Assembly (NCBI RefSeq): GCF_000518705.1
Contig: NZ_JAEC01000008.1
Coordinates: 62,001-126,000 of the forward strand
Direction of reading: 5' to 3'
DNA length: 64,000 nt
DNA from: Shewanella colwelliana ATCC 39565
Lineage (GTDB): Bacteria > Pseudomonadota > Gammaproteobacteria > Enterobacterales > Shewanellaceae
The position numbers and the translations under genes are program-made. This document shows, piece by piece, positions 45,903 to 55,957 of this stretch. The first letter of the stretch is position 1. Each line of letters begins with the position of its first letter. The notes beneath the pieces are model-generated. The model was given only the letters and a program-made list of their open reading frames with translations. It had not been told where the DNA came from and ran no database searches.

Positions 45903-46499
45903 TTATAGCCACCCCTTTTGTTGGGCGATACGAGCAGCGTCAATACGGTTGCTAGCATGGAGTTTCGCGATGGCTTCAGACAAGTAGTTGCGTACAGTGC
46001 CCTCGGCAATAAATAAACTTTCTGCTATCTCGGCGGTGCTGCGTCCTTCACTGGCTAAACGCAATGCGCGGCGCTCTTTATCGTTCAGTGGGTCACACTC
46101 TCCCACCGCCATGATGGCAAGTTCTGGGTCTATGATACGCTTGCCTTTGAGCACATGGGCGATGGCATCGATCAGTGATTCTGATGGGGCATCTTTTAGT
46201 AGAAAGCCACCGACACCAGCTTCAATCGCCCGTTTAATGTAACCCGCTCTACCAAAGGTGGTTAATATGATGACTTTTAATGGCAGTTTTTGGGTTTGAC
46301 ACCAAGCGGCTAGCTCTAAGCCTGTGTAGCCAGGCATTTCGATATCAGTAAGCAGTAGGTCAAAACTCTCTTGCTTAAGCAACGCTAAGGCTTGGTTGCC
46401 ATCTTTGGCCTGAATAACCTCAAAGTCTCCCTCTAGAGAGAGTAGCGCCGCTAAGGCGCCTCGCACCATGGCTTGATCTTCGGCGAGTAATATCTTCAT
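45903..46499 (-). CDS. NarL/DesR-type response regulator
   Basis: 198 residues. Receiver domain with phospho-accepting Asp52 (LLLTDIEMPG), acidic pocket AED at 6-8, and Lys in LLKDA. The C-terminal LuxR-type HTH contains EIAESLFIAEGTVRNYLSEAIAKL. Overlaps the histidine kinase stop by four bases, so they form one unit. Closest in style to DesR/LiaR. Targets unknown. Confidence 0.92.
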   Translation of the reverse strand: MKILLAEDQAMVRGALAALLSLEGDFEVIQAKDGNQALALLKQESFDLLLTDIEMPGYTGLELAAWCQTQKLPLKVIILTTFGRAGYIKRAIEAGVGGFLLKDAPSESLIDAIAHVLKGKRIIDPELAIMAVGECDPLNDKERRALRLASEGRSTAEIAESLFIAEGTVRNYLSEAIAKLHASNRIDAARIAQQKGWL

Positions 46500-47605
46500 T
46501 TAGACGCGTGTCCTTGGCGTGGCAATGTAAGCGTAAATTGGGTTGTTGCCTCGAGTTGATAGTCGAGTGTACCACCCAATTGTGCCATGCGCTCACGTAT
46601 GCCTGTGAGGCCATTTCCTTCCGTGAGACTTTTGGTCGCCGCATTGTCTGTCACGGCAATAGCGATCTCATGTTCGGTTTGTGACAAGTTGATATCACAG
46701 TGAGTCCCTTTGCTGTGGCGGATGATGTTATTGCACAGTTCGGTTACGCTCAAAATAAGATGAGTTTCAACTGCTTCATCCAATTGGGGTATCTCCCCTG
46801 TGAGGGTCACGCTCATGCCTTTGTCCCTTAATGATTGGCAAAGTTGGGTTAGCACTGCTGTAAAACCTTTATGTTTATAGCCCGATACTGTTTGACGTAT
46901 TTGACTTAAACTGTCGCGCGCAATGGTGTTAAGTTCGTTCAACTCGGCGCTGGCCTGTTCAACTCTATTTTTGGCTAACAGCTTCTGTGCTAGTTCGGCT
47001 TTCAGAGAGATGGAGGAGAGTGAATGCCCCATAATATCGTGCAGATCCCGAGCGATACGTTCCCTTTCTAACATGGTTGCAAGCTGGCTTATCTCTTGCT
47101 GACTTTGGCGTTGAGCGATTTTTGCAGCCACACGCTTACGCTCTGCAACCCCAAAGAAACCGACTCCTGTGACTAATGCGGTGCCATAGATTAAAAAGTA
47201 GTGATGCAAGTCCAGTAGTGAGCAGAGCAGTGCCAGCATGGTTGCTAGACCGATAAGACAATAGAAAGCATGACGTAAAGAGTAGTTAAAGCCGATAAAG
47301 AAACCCGCAAAGGTGAACAGTGATAAAGAGCCTGTGTTTATAGGAGTGATGGCAATACCAATGGCAATCATCGCCAATATTGGCTTATAAACTTGATGAC
47401 TGGGACTGCGATAGGCCCAGAAGTAGCAGTAGATAAAAGGGACCAAAACAATAAGGCTGAGGGCTATTTGCCAAATAGGCATCGATTGCACAAAAAGTGG
47501 AATAAGATAAAAACCTAAGTTGATGAGATAGACCCAGGCCAGTTTATCTTCAACCTTGTGTTCAGTATCAAGTTGATTGTTACTGCAGGTTTGAGCTTTG
47601 TTCAT
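46496..47605 (-). CDS. DesK-type sensor histidine kinase
   Basis: 369 residues. Four to six N-terminal transmembrane segments, a coiled coil, and a HisKA_3 dimerisation domain with the phospho-His in RDLHDIMGHSLSS. The ATPase domain has CNNIIRHSKG (N box) and GNGLTGIRERM (G box). Membrane-embedded sensors of this sort respond to lipid order or to a linked transporter. No transporter lies next to it. AAGAGA precedes the ATG. Confidence 0.92.
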   Translation of the reverse strand: MNKAQTCSNNQLDTEHKVEDKLAWVYLINLGFYLIPLFVQSMPIWQIALSLIVLVPFIYCYFWAYRSPSHQVYKPILAMIAIGIAITPINTGSLSLFTFAGFFIGFNYSLRHAFYCLIGLATMLALLCSLLDLHHYFLIYGTALVTGVGFFGVAERKRVAAKIAQRQSQQEISQLATMLERERIARDLHDIMGHSLSSISLKAELAQKLLAKNRVEQASAELNELNTIARDSLSQIRQTVSGYKHKGFTAVLTQLCQSLRDKGMSVTLTGEIPQLDEAVETHLILSVTELCNNIIRHSKGTHCDINLSQTEHEIAIAVTDNAATKSLTEGNGLTGIRERMAQLGGTLDYQLEATTQFTLTLPRQGHASK

Positions 47606-47668
47606 AGCGTTAGTCTCTTTTTAGGCCGGAGCCATGCAGGCTCCGGTAACGTCCGATGTTGTGCTGAT

Positions 47669-48343
47669 TTATTGATTTTGCTTGAGTAAAAAATTGGCCC
47701 AGGCGTAATCTTGTTGCACGGCTAACGCGGCTTGCCAATCGGTGATAGCACCCTGCTTATCGCCCAAGTTTTGTTTGGCGAGCCCTCTCCATGTATAGGC
47801 TTCAGCATATCCCCAGCAAATATCATCACAAGGTATTTCAAATAGATTGATGGCTTTGCTGCTTAATGTTATCGCACGCTCCATGCTGCCACCATATTGC
47901 GTGGGTGTCGAGTAGGCAGAAATGGCTTTGACTAGGGCCAACCGTGGATTGTCAGGATTAAGAGATTCAGCTTGCTCAATGGCTTGAGCAATCAGTGGGC
48001 CGTAATGGGCTCCCTTGCTACTATCTAACCCAATTTGCATGCCATAAACCGATGCAAGTAACGTATAGGTTTCGGCGTCTGCTTGCCGAGTTGTGAGTGT
48101 TACTAAGGTTTGTTCTGCGGTATCGAGTGCTGTTTGAGCTGTCGTTCTTTGCCCCATAGCATTAGCGGCAACCGCGAGGCGGTATTCTGCGTAGGCGTGT
48201 TCATAGCCTTGGGTCTGCTCGCTGATAGTTTGCAGTGACTCGATGTTCATCTGGTTCGATGCAATATCGATGGATACAATTTCGTTGGCCTGGGTGAACT
48301 GGCTGACGATGGCGAGGCTTGATGCAAATAGTAAACTTTTCAT
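47669..48343 (-). CDS. periplasmic TPR-like protein
   Basis: 224 residues with a signal peptide (MKSLLFASSLAIVSQFTQA). The rest is alpha-helical, with repeat-like sequences such as YAEYRLAVAANAMGQ and WRGLAKQNLGDKQGAITDWQAAL, typical of tetratricopeptide proteins. Position just before the kinase gene (63-base gap) suggests a shared transcript and maybe a sensory role. No family name recognised. Confidence 0.75.
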   Translation of the reverse strand: MKSLLFASSLAIVSQFTQANEIVSIDIASNQMNIESLQTISEQTQGYEHAYAEYRLAVAANAMGQRTTAQTALDTAEQTLVTLTTRQADAETYTLLASVYGMQIGLDSSKGAHYGPLIAQAIEQAESLNPDNPRLALVKAISAYSTPTQYGGSMERAITLSSKAINLFEIPCDDICWGYAEAYTWRGLAKQNLGDKQGAITDWQAALAVQQDYAWANFLLKQNQ

Positions 48344-48521
48344 GTGATGCTCCTTGATTAACAGAGGCTAATGCCTTTGTAGGTAAAGTCCCTTTAATAC
48401 TGCTTGGTATATTGGGCTTAAGGAGAGTATCGGGGTTCGCAGCAGATAAGTGCATGCACAGATGTCACCGATTGATAATGACAAATGTCACTATCAATGG
48501 TTTTGGGATAAAAACGGGTGA

Positions 48522-49454
48522 CTAAGAGGCTGCGTTACTAATTAAGTAGCAGATATAAGTGAGGTAAACCATCAGTAGTAGGGCACCCTCTCTGCGGCCA
48601 ATCCGCAGACCGGTCCACGCCAAAGGTAGTAAGACCATAGATAACACCAGCATGACGCCAATATCGACAATATTTAGGCCGCTAGCCATAATTGGCTGCA
48701 CGACAGCGGTAAGACCTAAAATCCCCAAAATATTAAATAGGTTAGAACCGACCACGTTACCGATAGCAATATCGCTTTGGCCTTTACGGGCGGCTACTAT
48801 CGAAGTGACAAGCTCTGGCATGCTGGTACCTATGGCGACAATGGTCAGGCCGATCACTAGCTCACTGATCCCAAATAGTGTGGCGAGCTCCACTGCGCCA
48901 TCAACAAACAAAATACCGCCCCCGACAAGCAAGCTGATCCCCACCACAATCAGTAGGCCAGCCAATAGGGGATTGAGTGTACTTGAGCCTGGGATATCAT
49001 CAGCTTCATGACTTTGACCGCTGAGGTAGCTAAAACCAAGATAGGCAACCAACAAAGAGGTTAACAGTGCGCCATCGAAGCGACTTAGGCTGCCGTCAAC
49101 CAATAGCCCCCAAAATAGCAGCGATGCCATGATCATGATCGGGATATCACGTTTGACCATTTGAGATTGGATTTGAATGGGGCGTATAAGGGCTGTGATG
49201 CCTAAGATAAGGCCGATGTTGGCGATGTTGGAGCCAATGACATTGCCGATAGCGATTCCAGAGTTACCTGCTAACGCAGATTTTAAGCTTACCGCTAACT
49301 CTGGGGCACTGGTACCAAAAGCGACAATGGTTAAGCCTATGATTAAAGGTGTGATCCCTAGCCTCAACGCCAGTGAACTCGCGCCGCGGACTAAGGCTTC
49401 AGCACCTGCAGTTAAGATGATAAAACCACCAATAATGGCCAGTGCGATGAACAT
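48522..49454 (-). CDS. calcium/sodium antiporter (CaCA family, YrbG-like)
   Basis: 310 residues, ten hydrophobic segments in two inverted halves. Both alpha repeats are present: GTSAPELAVSLKSAL...GNVIGSNIANIGL and GTSMPELVTSIVAA...GNVVGSNLFNILG, with their ion-binding Glu and Asn. It exchanges Na+ or H+ for Ca2+ across the inner membrane. Stand-alone gene with a terminator upstream, belonging to the acyl-CoA synthetase. Confidence 0.9.
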   Translation of the reverse strand: MFIALAIIGGFIILTAGAEALVRGASSLALRLGITPLIIGLTIVAFGTSAPELAVSLKSALAGNSGIAIGNVIGSNIANIGLILGITALIRPIQIQSQMVKRDIPIMIMASLLFWGLLVDGSLSRFDGALLTSLLVAYLGFSYLSGQSHEADDIPGSSTLNPLLAGLLIVVGISLLVGGGILFVDGAVELATLFGISELVIGLTIVAIGTSMPELVTSIVAARKGQSDIAIGNVVGSNLFNILGILGLTAVVQPIMASGLNIVDIGVMLVLSMVLLPLAWTGLRIGRREGALLLMVYLTYICYLISNAAS

Positions 49455-49567
49455 GTTTGACTCTCTAAAATTGACAGGCGGCTAGCATAGGCTTTAACGG
49501 TTTTTTGGCAACAAAATTTTGTGAGCAGAGGATTAAATTTTGTTTAACCAAAATGAGGCGTTTTTAA

Positions 49568-49597
49568 TAAAAAAGGCACGTCTTAGACGTGCCTCGT
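49568..49597 (-). terminator. terminator after acyl-CoA synthetase gene
   Basis: AGGCACGTC/GACGTGCCT stem with a short loop; on the minus strand it runs into T6. Strong intrinsic terminator. Confidence 0.9.
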
Positions 49598-49613
49598 CGT
49601 TGCGTGAGCTGAG

Positions 49614-51272
49614 TTATTCTATCTCACTTTCCCAGCGCACTTTGCCACCACGCAGGCCATCGACTTTGGCGCTGAATTTGGCTTCCAATACGTGACGTTT
49701 AATCTTTAGCGTTGGTGTCAGCACATCGTTATCGACATCCCAAGCCTCACTCACCACCACAATGGCGTCGACCGTTTCGTGTGACTCAAGGTTAGGGTTA
49801 ATGCTATCTAATGTTGCCTTGAGTGAGGTGCGAACCTCCTCTCTTGGTTGTAACGCTGCACCTTCAGATAACTGTACTAATGCAATAGGGTGTGGGAGGC
49901 CAGAGCCAATAACACAGATAAGCTCTACGTGCGGGTCTTGTGCCAATTTGCGTTCGATAGGCACAGGCGCCACATATTTACCTTTAGAGGTCTTGAAGTT
50001 ATCTTTCACTCGCCCAGTAATAGTGACACAGCCATCGCTATCGATGGCGCAGAGATCACCCGTATGGAAGAAGCCATCAGCATCGAAGCTGCTTGCGCTG
50101 ACTTCAGGTTGTTTGTAGTAGCCTTGCATTAAGCCTGGGCTCTTGACTAATAGCTCACCTGTGTCAGCCATTTTAATTTCACACCCCTCAACCGCATGAC
50201 CAACAGTCCCAATTTTTCGGGCATCAAAAGGATGGTTGATAATCGAGTAGGCGCTGTTTTCTGTCATTCCCCACGCTTCACTGATATTCAGACCAATTTT
50301 ATGGTACCAAGCGATCAATGACGGTGGGATGGGCGCCGAGCCAGAACCCAGTAGATGGCAATGCTCTAAGCCTAAACCTTGGTGGATCTTCTTTTTTACT
50401 ATGCCGCTAATGATTGGTACTTTAAGTAGGAAGTTAAGTTTGCGGTAGCCAATCTTATCGATAATATTTTTTTGGAACAGGCTCCAAAGTCGTGGTACTG
50501 AGAAAAATACTGTGGGTTGCGCGCGTTGTACATCCGTAACAAAGCTATCTAGGCTTTCAACAAAGGCGACACGGCTGCCTGAATAGAAGGATGAGCCTTC
50601 GATAGCGACACGCTCAGTAATATGTGCCAGTGGCAGGTAGGACAGCAAGCGGTCTTCGCCGTCGGTTTTCAGATCGCGAACCACAGCTTTACAGGTCCAA
50701 GCGTAACTAGCGAATGTCTGAATGGCCCCTTTAGGTTTACCCGTAGAGCCCGACGTATAGATGAGGGTCATTGTTTGCTCAGCAGTGGGCGCTGCGGTGT
50801 CAATCAATGGTTGGCCTAAGTTTAGCAAAGTCTCCCACTGATATTGAGCTGGCATAGTGTCATAAGGCATGGCCATTCTAAGAATATCGCCACCCACTCC
50901 AGATTCTTGGTCAGCCCAGTAATCGAGTTTACCGATAAAAATTGCTTTGGCTTCACTATGCTCTAGCACATAGCGAATCGTATCGGCGTTGGCCGTTGGG
51001 TAAATCGGCACGCTGATATAACCGCCATGCATTAAGGCAAGGTCGGTAATAAACCACTCCGCACAGTTTTTCGATAGCACGGCAACTTTGTCGCCGGGCT
51101 GTAATCCTAAATGACGTAGGCCGCCAGCGATCTGCTGCATTTTTTGCTGTACTTCGCGCCAGCTAAAATCAAGGTACTGACCATTAATTGGTTGTCTCAG
51201 GTAGATATTGTCTCCATATTGCTCGACCCAATGTTGCAACATGTCGACTGGAGATTTGAATGTAGAGTCCAT
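49614..51272 (-). CDS. AMP-binding long-chain acyl-CoA synthetase
   Basis: 552 residues. ATP-binding P-loop LIYTSGSTGKPKGAIQT, then NISEAWGMTENSA and DGFFHTGDLCAIDSDGCVTITGRVKDNFKTSKGKYVAP (adenylate motifs). The FAA1-like layout fits long-chain fatty acid activation to acyl-CoA, but substrate length is inferred. Stand-alone gene. Confidence 0.88.
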   Translation of the reverse strand: MDSTFKSPVDMLQHWVEQYGDNIYLRQPINGQYLDFSWREVQQKMQQIAGGLRHLGLQPGDKVAVLSKNCAEWFITDLALMHGGYISVPIYPTANADTIRYVLEHSEAKAIFIGKLDYWADQESGVGGDILRMAMPYDTMPAQYQWETLLNLGQPLIDTAAPTAEQTMTLIYTSGSTGKPKGAIQTFASYAWTCKAVVRDLKTDGEDRLLSYLPLAHITERVAIEGSSFYSGSRVAFVESLDSFVTDVQRAQPTVFFSVPRLWSLFQKNIIDKIGYRKLNFLLKVPIISGIVKKKIHQGLGLEHCHLLGSGSAPIPPSLIAWYHKIGLNISEAWGMTENSAYSIINHPFDARKIGTVGHAVEGCEIKMADTGELLVKSPGLMQGYYKQPEVSASSFDADGFFHTGDLCAIDSDGCVTITGRVKDNFKTSKGKYVAPVPIERKLAQDPHVELICVIGSGLPHPIALVQLSEGAALQPREEVRTSLKATLDSINPNLESHETVDAIVVVSEAWDVDNDVLTPTLKIKRHVLEAKFSAKVDGLRGGKVRWESEIE

Positions 51273-51472
51273 CAGCTATTCCGTCATTATTCTTAGAGTT
51301 AAGGGAGACGCATTTAGTTGTTCTATTTATCGATGCGTGAACCTGAGTATGGCGAATAATGTGATCTATGACAATTGTTTTGCCTGAATAATAGACCAGT
51401 TGTCATGGATTTAGGAGAGATGTTGTTGAAATGTAGCGCACCAATGGCGCGCTCTTTTGTCTGTTTAAAACG

Positions 51473-52171
51473 TTAAGCTTCTGCTTGAGGATCTGGTTCG
51501 CGCATTCGCTGCCACCAGGTTTCATCGGCAAGGATCTGGCCTTGGTCATCAATTTGCGGGTAGGGGATATTCTTTCGGCGGCAAGCTTTGGCGTAAATGG
51601 GGTGGCCCTGTTCAAACAACATGGTCTGACAATAAGCGTCATCTAATGTACGTGTGCCATATTTACCAGCTTGTGCTCGTTGGCGCTGCGCTTCGTACAT
51701 AATAAGTGCCGATGCGACAGAAACATTGAGTGATTGCACCATGCCAATCATAGGAATAATGATATGTTGGTCGGCAATCGCCAGTCCCTCATCGCTGACG
51801 CCATCACGTTCATTACCCATGATCACCACTGTGGGCTTAGTGTAATCAACGTCGCGAAAATCGACCGCTGTGTTGGAAAAGTTGGTGGCCAACACCTGCA
51901 TGTCTTGCGCTTTAAACTGCTCTGCCGCTTCGCTCATGTGGTAATGCTTGATGGTCTTAACCCACTGCTGACTACCTGAGGCGGTATTGCCTGAGACGCG
52001 CATCTCGATGTCAGGCCAAACGGCGTGAATTTGATGAATACCGACTGCGTCTGCTGTGCGGATCACTGCGGCAATATTGTTAGTTTTATGGACTTTATCC
52101 AAGCAGATAGTAAGGTCGGTTTGGCGGTTATCAAGCATTTGATTAATGCGGGCGAAGCGTTCAGGACTCAT
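51473..52171 (-). CDS. trmH: tRNA (Gm18)-2'-O-methyltransferase
   Basis: 232 residues, SPOUT family. N-terminal RFARINQMLDNRQTDLTICLDKVHKTNN, the VIMGNERDGVSDEG motif, and the knot-forming IPMIGMVQSLNVSVASALIMYEAQRQR end. Methylates G18 of tRNAs. Downstream of ridA, from which it is separated by a hairpin. Confidence 0.95.
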   Translation of the reverse strand: MSPERFARINQMLDNRQTDLTICLDKVHKTNNIAAVIRTADAVGIHQIHAVWPDIEMRVSGNTASGSQQWVKTIKHYHMSEAAEQFKAQDMQVLATNFSNTAVDFRDVDYTKPTVVIMGNERDGVSDEGLAIADQHIIIPMIGMVQSLNVSVASALIMYEAQRQRAQAGKYGTRTLDDAYCQTMLFEQGHPIYAKACRRKNIPYPQIDDQGQILADETWWQRMREPDPQAEA

Positions 52172-52202
52172 GGTAATTAAGCTTTATCTGTATTCAAAAA
52201 AG

Positions 52203-52226
52203 AGAAGGGCGCCTAGGCGCCCTAAT
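52203..52226 (-). terminator. hairpin between ridA and trmH
   Basis: AGGGCGCC/GGCGCCCT perfect inverted repeat; on the minus strand it is followed by TTCTCTTTTTT. A likely terminator or attenuator inside the rpoZ-spoT-ridA-trmH row. Confidence 0.7.
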
Positions 52227-52240
52227 GCAGTCGCGTGCTG

Positions 52241-52624
52241 TTACAGCTCCATTACGCCATCCATCTCAACCAGAGAGTCTTTTGGTAACTGCTTCACACC
52301 GATAGCCGCGCGCGCTGGGTAAGGTTGTTCGAAGTAGCGTCCCATGATCTCATTGACTGTGGCAAAGTTGCTTAGGTCGGTCATAAAGATGTTTAGCTTA
52401 ACAATATCCTTAAGTGAACCACCAGCCGCTTCACACACAGCGGTTAAGTTATCAAACACTTGCACAACTTGGGCGTCAAACTCATCACTGACCATCTGCA
52501 TGGTTGCTGGGTTTAGTGGAATTTGACCAGATAAATAAACGGTTCCGCCAACTTTGACTGCTTGAGAATAGGTACCGATAGCCTGTGGTGCCTTGTCGGT
52601 CGCAATAATGATCTTCTCTGCCAT
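52241..52624 (-). CDS. ridA: RidA enamine/imine deaminase
   Basis: 127 residues. The family signature is intact: [26 protein letters not shown]-like [14 protein letters not shown], and [23 protein letters not shown] with the active-site Arg and Glu. It hydrolyses 2-aminoacrylate and similar reactive enamines. Inserted between spoT and trmH, where E. coli has none. Confidence 0.96.
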   Translation of the reverse strand: MAEKIIIATDKAPQAIGTYSQAVKVGGTVYLSGQIPLNPATMQMVSDEFDAQVVQVFDNLTAVCEAAGGSLKDIVKLNIFMTDLSNFATVNEIMGRYFEQPYPARAAIGVKQLPKDSLVEMDGVMEL

Positions 52625-52658
52625 AACGCTCTCTCTACTTAGGTTTAAAAATACAGGG

Positions 52659-54764
52659 TTAACGGTTACGTGATGTTCTTAGCACTTCGGGAAGTACACG
52701 AATACGGCGCATCACATTGGCTAAATGGATTCGGTCAGTTACCGAGATTCGCAAATTAATCAGGAATACTCTGCCGTCGCGTTCTTCGGTACTCAGGTTG
52801 TGAATGTTAGAGCCTTCTGCGGCGACAATAGAAGTAATTTTTGCCAGTGCCCCTTGATGATTGACAATCTCGATCCGCAAATTGGCTTGGAACTCGACGC
52901 CTTCGGCGTTATCCCAATGCACAGGAATGTACTTATCGGGTTCACCTTGGTAGCCACGAATATTGGCGCAGCTTTCCATGTGAACCACCAAGCCTTTACC
53001 TGGGCTGACGTGTGCGATCACGGCGTCACCAGGAATAGGACGACAGCAGTTAGCAAAGGATACTAGCATTCCCTCTGCACCACGGATCGGCATCATGTTA
53101 GCTTCTTTGTGTTCAGGAGTTTCAACTCTATCGCCCTTAAGACGCTGGGCAATCACAATGCTCATGGCATTGCCTAAACCGATATCGGCCAATAGCGCGT
53201 CGAGACTCTTATGTTTGGTGTCATTAACAACTTTGTCTACCTGCTCTGGTGCTATGTCCTTGAGCTTTACATCACCCAAAGCATGGTTGAGCAGGCGTCG
53301 ACCCAGTACTACTGCCTCATCTTCTTTTAGGCTCTTAAGTAGTTGTCTGATTTTTGAACGTGCCTTACCTGTTACCACAAAGTTGAGCCAAGCCGCGTTA
53401 GGTCTTGCGCCTTTCGCTGTGATAATTTCAATGGTTTGCCCTGAGATCAGCGGTTGGCTGAGAGGGTATGCTTGACGATTGACGCGTGCGCCAACACAGG
53501 TGTTACCTACGTCAGTATGCACCTCATAGGCAAAGTCGACGGCCGTGGCGCCAACTGGCAGTTCAAGAATACGTCCTTCAGGCGTGAAGACGTAAATCTC
53601 TTCAGGGAATAGTTCGGTTTTAAAGTTCTCAACAAATTCGAAAGAGGTACTGGCACTTTGTTGCAATTCGAGCAAGCTTTGCATCCACTTGCGCGCCCGC
53701 ACTTGAGTGGTCGTTCCCTGTTGTTGAGTCCCTGCACCTTTATAGAGCCAGTGTGCTGCAACCCCTTTATCAGCCATTTGATCCATATCCTCAGTACGGA
53801 TTTGGATCTCGACGGGGACTCCGTGTGGACCAAATAGTGAGGTATGCAAAGACTGATAGCCGTTAGCTTTGGGGATGGCAATATAATCTTTAAAGCGACC
53901 TGGGCGAGGCTTATAAAGGCCATGCATGGCGCCCATGACACGATAACAGGTATCAATGGAGTCAACGATAACGCGGAAGGCGTAAATATCCATGACTTCT
54001 TGAAATTGGAGCTCTTTATTGCGCATCTTGTTGTAGATGGAATAAAGATTTTTTTCGCGGCCTTTTACAGTGCCTTTCAGCCCTGTATCTTCCAAGCGAG
54101 TTTCAACGGCAGCTTCGATGCTTTGAATGAGCTCTTTGCGATTACCGCGAGCAGCCTTGACTACCTCTTTAAGTACGCGATAGCGCATCGGGTAATAGGC
54201 TTGAAAACCTAAGTCTTCAAGTTCTATCTTAATATTATGGATACCAAGACGGTTCGCAATTGGAGCGTAAATTTCTAGCGTTTCGCGAGCAATACGACGA
54301 CGTTTATCTGGTCGTAACGCACCAAGCGTACGCATATTATGGGTACGATCGGCAAGCTTGATAAGAATGACACGAATATCCTGGGTCATCGCCATCATCA
54401 TCTTGCGGAAGTTTTCGGCTTGGGCTTCTTTTTTGTCGCGGAATTTGAGCTTGTCGAGTTTAGAGACACCTTCGACGAGTTCACCAATGGATTCACTGAA
54501 TAACTCAGTAAGCTCCTCTTTGGTCACGGGGGTATCTTCAATCGTATCGTGCAGCAAAGCCGCCATAAGCGTCTCATGATCGAGACGCATATCGGCCAGG
54601 ATGCGGGCAACCGCAACCGGATGGGTAATATAAGGTTCGCCACTGGTACGCATTTGCCCTTCATGGGCGTCGCGCGCCACCTGATAGGCCTGCTTGAGTA
54701 ATTCTACTTGCGCCGGTTCTAAATAACTGGACGCAGACTCCTTGAGACCTTCAAACAGATACAA
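52659..54764 (-). CDS. spoT: bifunctional (p)ppGpp synthetase/hydrolase SpoT
   Basis: 701 residues from a TTG at 54764, nearly the same length as E. coli SpoT. Start chosen because SpoT begins MYLFE... and here [10 protein letters not shown] follows AAGGAG by 9 bases; no ATG fits. HD hydrolase domain (HDTIEDTP at 72-79), synthetase domain ([18 protein letters not shown]), a TGS domain ([20 protein letters not shown]), and a C-terminal ACT domain. It makes and mainly degrades (p)ppGpp in the stringent response. Begins 13 bases after rpoZ stops. Confidence 0.96.
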   Translation of the reverse strand: MYLFEGLKESASSYLEPAQVELLKQAYQVARDAHEGQMRTSGEPYITHPVAVARILADMRLDHETLMAALLHDTIEDTPVTKEELTELFSESIGELVEGVSKLDKLKFRDKKEAQAENFRKMMMAMTQDIRVILIKLADRTHNMRTLGALRPDKRRRIARETLEIYAPIANRLGIHNIKIELEDLGFQAYYPMRYRVLKEVVKAARGNRKELIQSIEAAVETRLEDTGLKGTVKGREKNLYSIYNKMRNKELQFQEVMDIYAFRVIVDSIDTCYRVMGAMHGLYKPRPGRFKDYIAIPKANGYQSLHTSLFGPHGVPVEIQIRTEDMDQMADKGVAAHWLYKGAGTQQQGTTTQVRARKWMQSLLELQQSASTSFEFVENFKTELFPEEIYVFTPEGRILELPVGATAVDFAYEVHTDVGNTCVGARVNRQAYPLSQPLISGQTIEIITAKGARPNAAWLNFVVTGKARSKIRQLLKSLKEDEAVVLGRRLLNHALGDVKLKDIAPEQVDKVVNDTKHKSLDALLADIGLGNAMSIVIAQRLKGDRVETPEHKEANMMPIRGAEGMLVSFANCCRPIPGDAVIAHVSPGKGLVVHMESCANIRGYQGEPDKYIPVHWDNAEGVEFQANLRIEIVNHQGALAKITSIVAAEGSNIHNLSTEERDGRVFLINLRISVTDRIHLANVMRRIRVLPEVLRTSRNR

Positions 54765-54777
54765 GTGGCAATACTCC

Positions 54778-55059
54778 TTATAGTGCGTTGCGGCCTTCAG
54801 CGATGGCAGCAACAGCAGCAATTTCAGCTGCTTCACGTTCGCGAACAGTTTGACGCTCATCGGCGTCTAACGTGTCAGCGGTGACTAGGCCTAGTTCGAT
54901 TTCGCGCAATGCGATAACGGTTGGCTTGTCGTTCTCTTCTTCAACCATAGGGTCTTTGCCCTGCACAGCGATTTGGCGAGCACGACGCGCTGCAACCAGG
55001 ATCATATCAAAACGGTTGCCGATTTGGTTTACGGCGTCTTCTACAGTTACGCGAGCCAT
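54778..55059 (-). CDS. rpoZ: RNA polymerase omega subunit
   Basis: 93 residues. [28 protein letters not shown] and [13 protein letters not shown] are the omega signature. It assists RNA polymerase assembly and binds ppGpp. Sits between gmk and spoT as in E. coli. Confidence 0.96.
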   Translation of the reverse strand: MARVTVEDAVNQIGNRFDMILVAARRARQIAVQGKDPMVEEENDKPTVIALREIELGLVTADTLDADERQTVREREAAEIAAVAAIAEGRNAL

Positions 55060-55118
55060 GTGTTGAAACTCCAGTGATTATGGGTGAAAAAATGACGCAA
55101 AATTATACATTATGACAG

Positions 55119-55742
55119 TTAGTCTGCCAACAGATCATTAAGCATATCATTTTGAGCATGAATTTGACCAGCGCGAGTAAGGCGTTGGCTACGAATAATT
55201 GCTTTTAAATCGATTTGAGCTTGCTCAAAGTCGTCATTCACTATGATGAAGTCATATTCACCATAGTGAGAAATTTCTGATGTTGCTTGTGCCATACGTC
55301 CAGCGATGACTTCGGCACTGTCTTGACCGCGGCCAGTTAAGCGGCGCTCAAGCTCCGCTTTTGATGGCGGTAAAATAAACACACCAATAGCTTCAGGCAT
55401 CATCTGTTTAACTTGCTGAGCCCCTTGCCAATCGATGTCGAGAAATACATCGATACCTTTCTCTAGCATCACTTCAATGGCTTCGCGAGAGGTGCCATAA
55501 TAATTGCCAAATACTTCCGCCCATTCGAAAAAGGCTTGTTTTTCAATTAGCGCTTTAAACTCATCAACAGCAACAAAGTGATAATGCTCACCGTTTACTT
55601 CGCCTACACGTGGTTGGCGAGTCGTGTGCGACACTGACACCTTCATATCGGCGGGGTTATCCTGCAAAATAGCAGAAAGAAGAGAAGATTTGCCGGCACC
55701 ACTAGGCGCTGAAATGATAAATAGGTTTCCGCGAGCGGTCAT
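55119..55742 (-). CDS. gmk: guanylate kinase
   Basis: 207 residues (same as E. coli) from the ATG at 55742; an upstream TTG would add five residues. P-loop [12 protein letters not shown], the GMP-binding region [19 protein letters not shown], and [10 protein letters not shown]. Converts GMP to GDP. First of the rpoZ-spoT row. Confidence 0.96.
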   Translation of the reverse strand: MTARGNLFIISAPSGAGKSSLLSAILQDNPADMKVSVSHTTRQPRVGEVNGEHYHFVAVDEFKALIEKQAFFEWAEVFGNYYGTSREAIEVMLEKGIDVFLDIDWQGAQQVKQMMPEAIGVFILPPSKAELERRLTGRGQDSAEVIAGRMAQATSEISHYGEYDFIIVNDDFEQAQIDLKAIIRSQRLTRAGQIHAQNDMLNDLLAD

Positions 55743-55957
55743 TTGTTTGCTATCCAAAGGCTAAATTGATTCAGGTAGCCAGCCATTATACAACCTAGTG
55801 TTAAATTTAGGCTAGCGGTTTACGCTTGTGGAGCGATAACTGGGCGATTAAGGCGACTTTTTATGGCTTTAAGGGTCTAATTTAAGGTCTGTCTCGTAGG
55901 CATGAGATAGACTATGGCCATGTTTTTGAGTTACTCGTTGCTTTGTGGGAATTTGTT

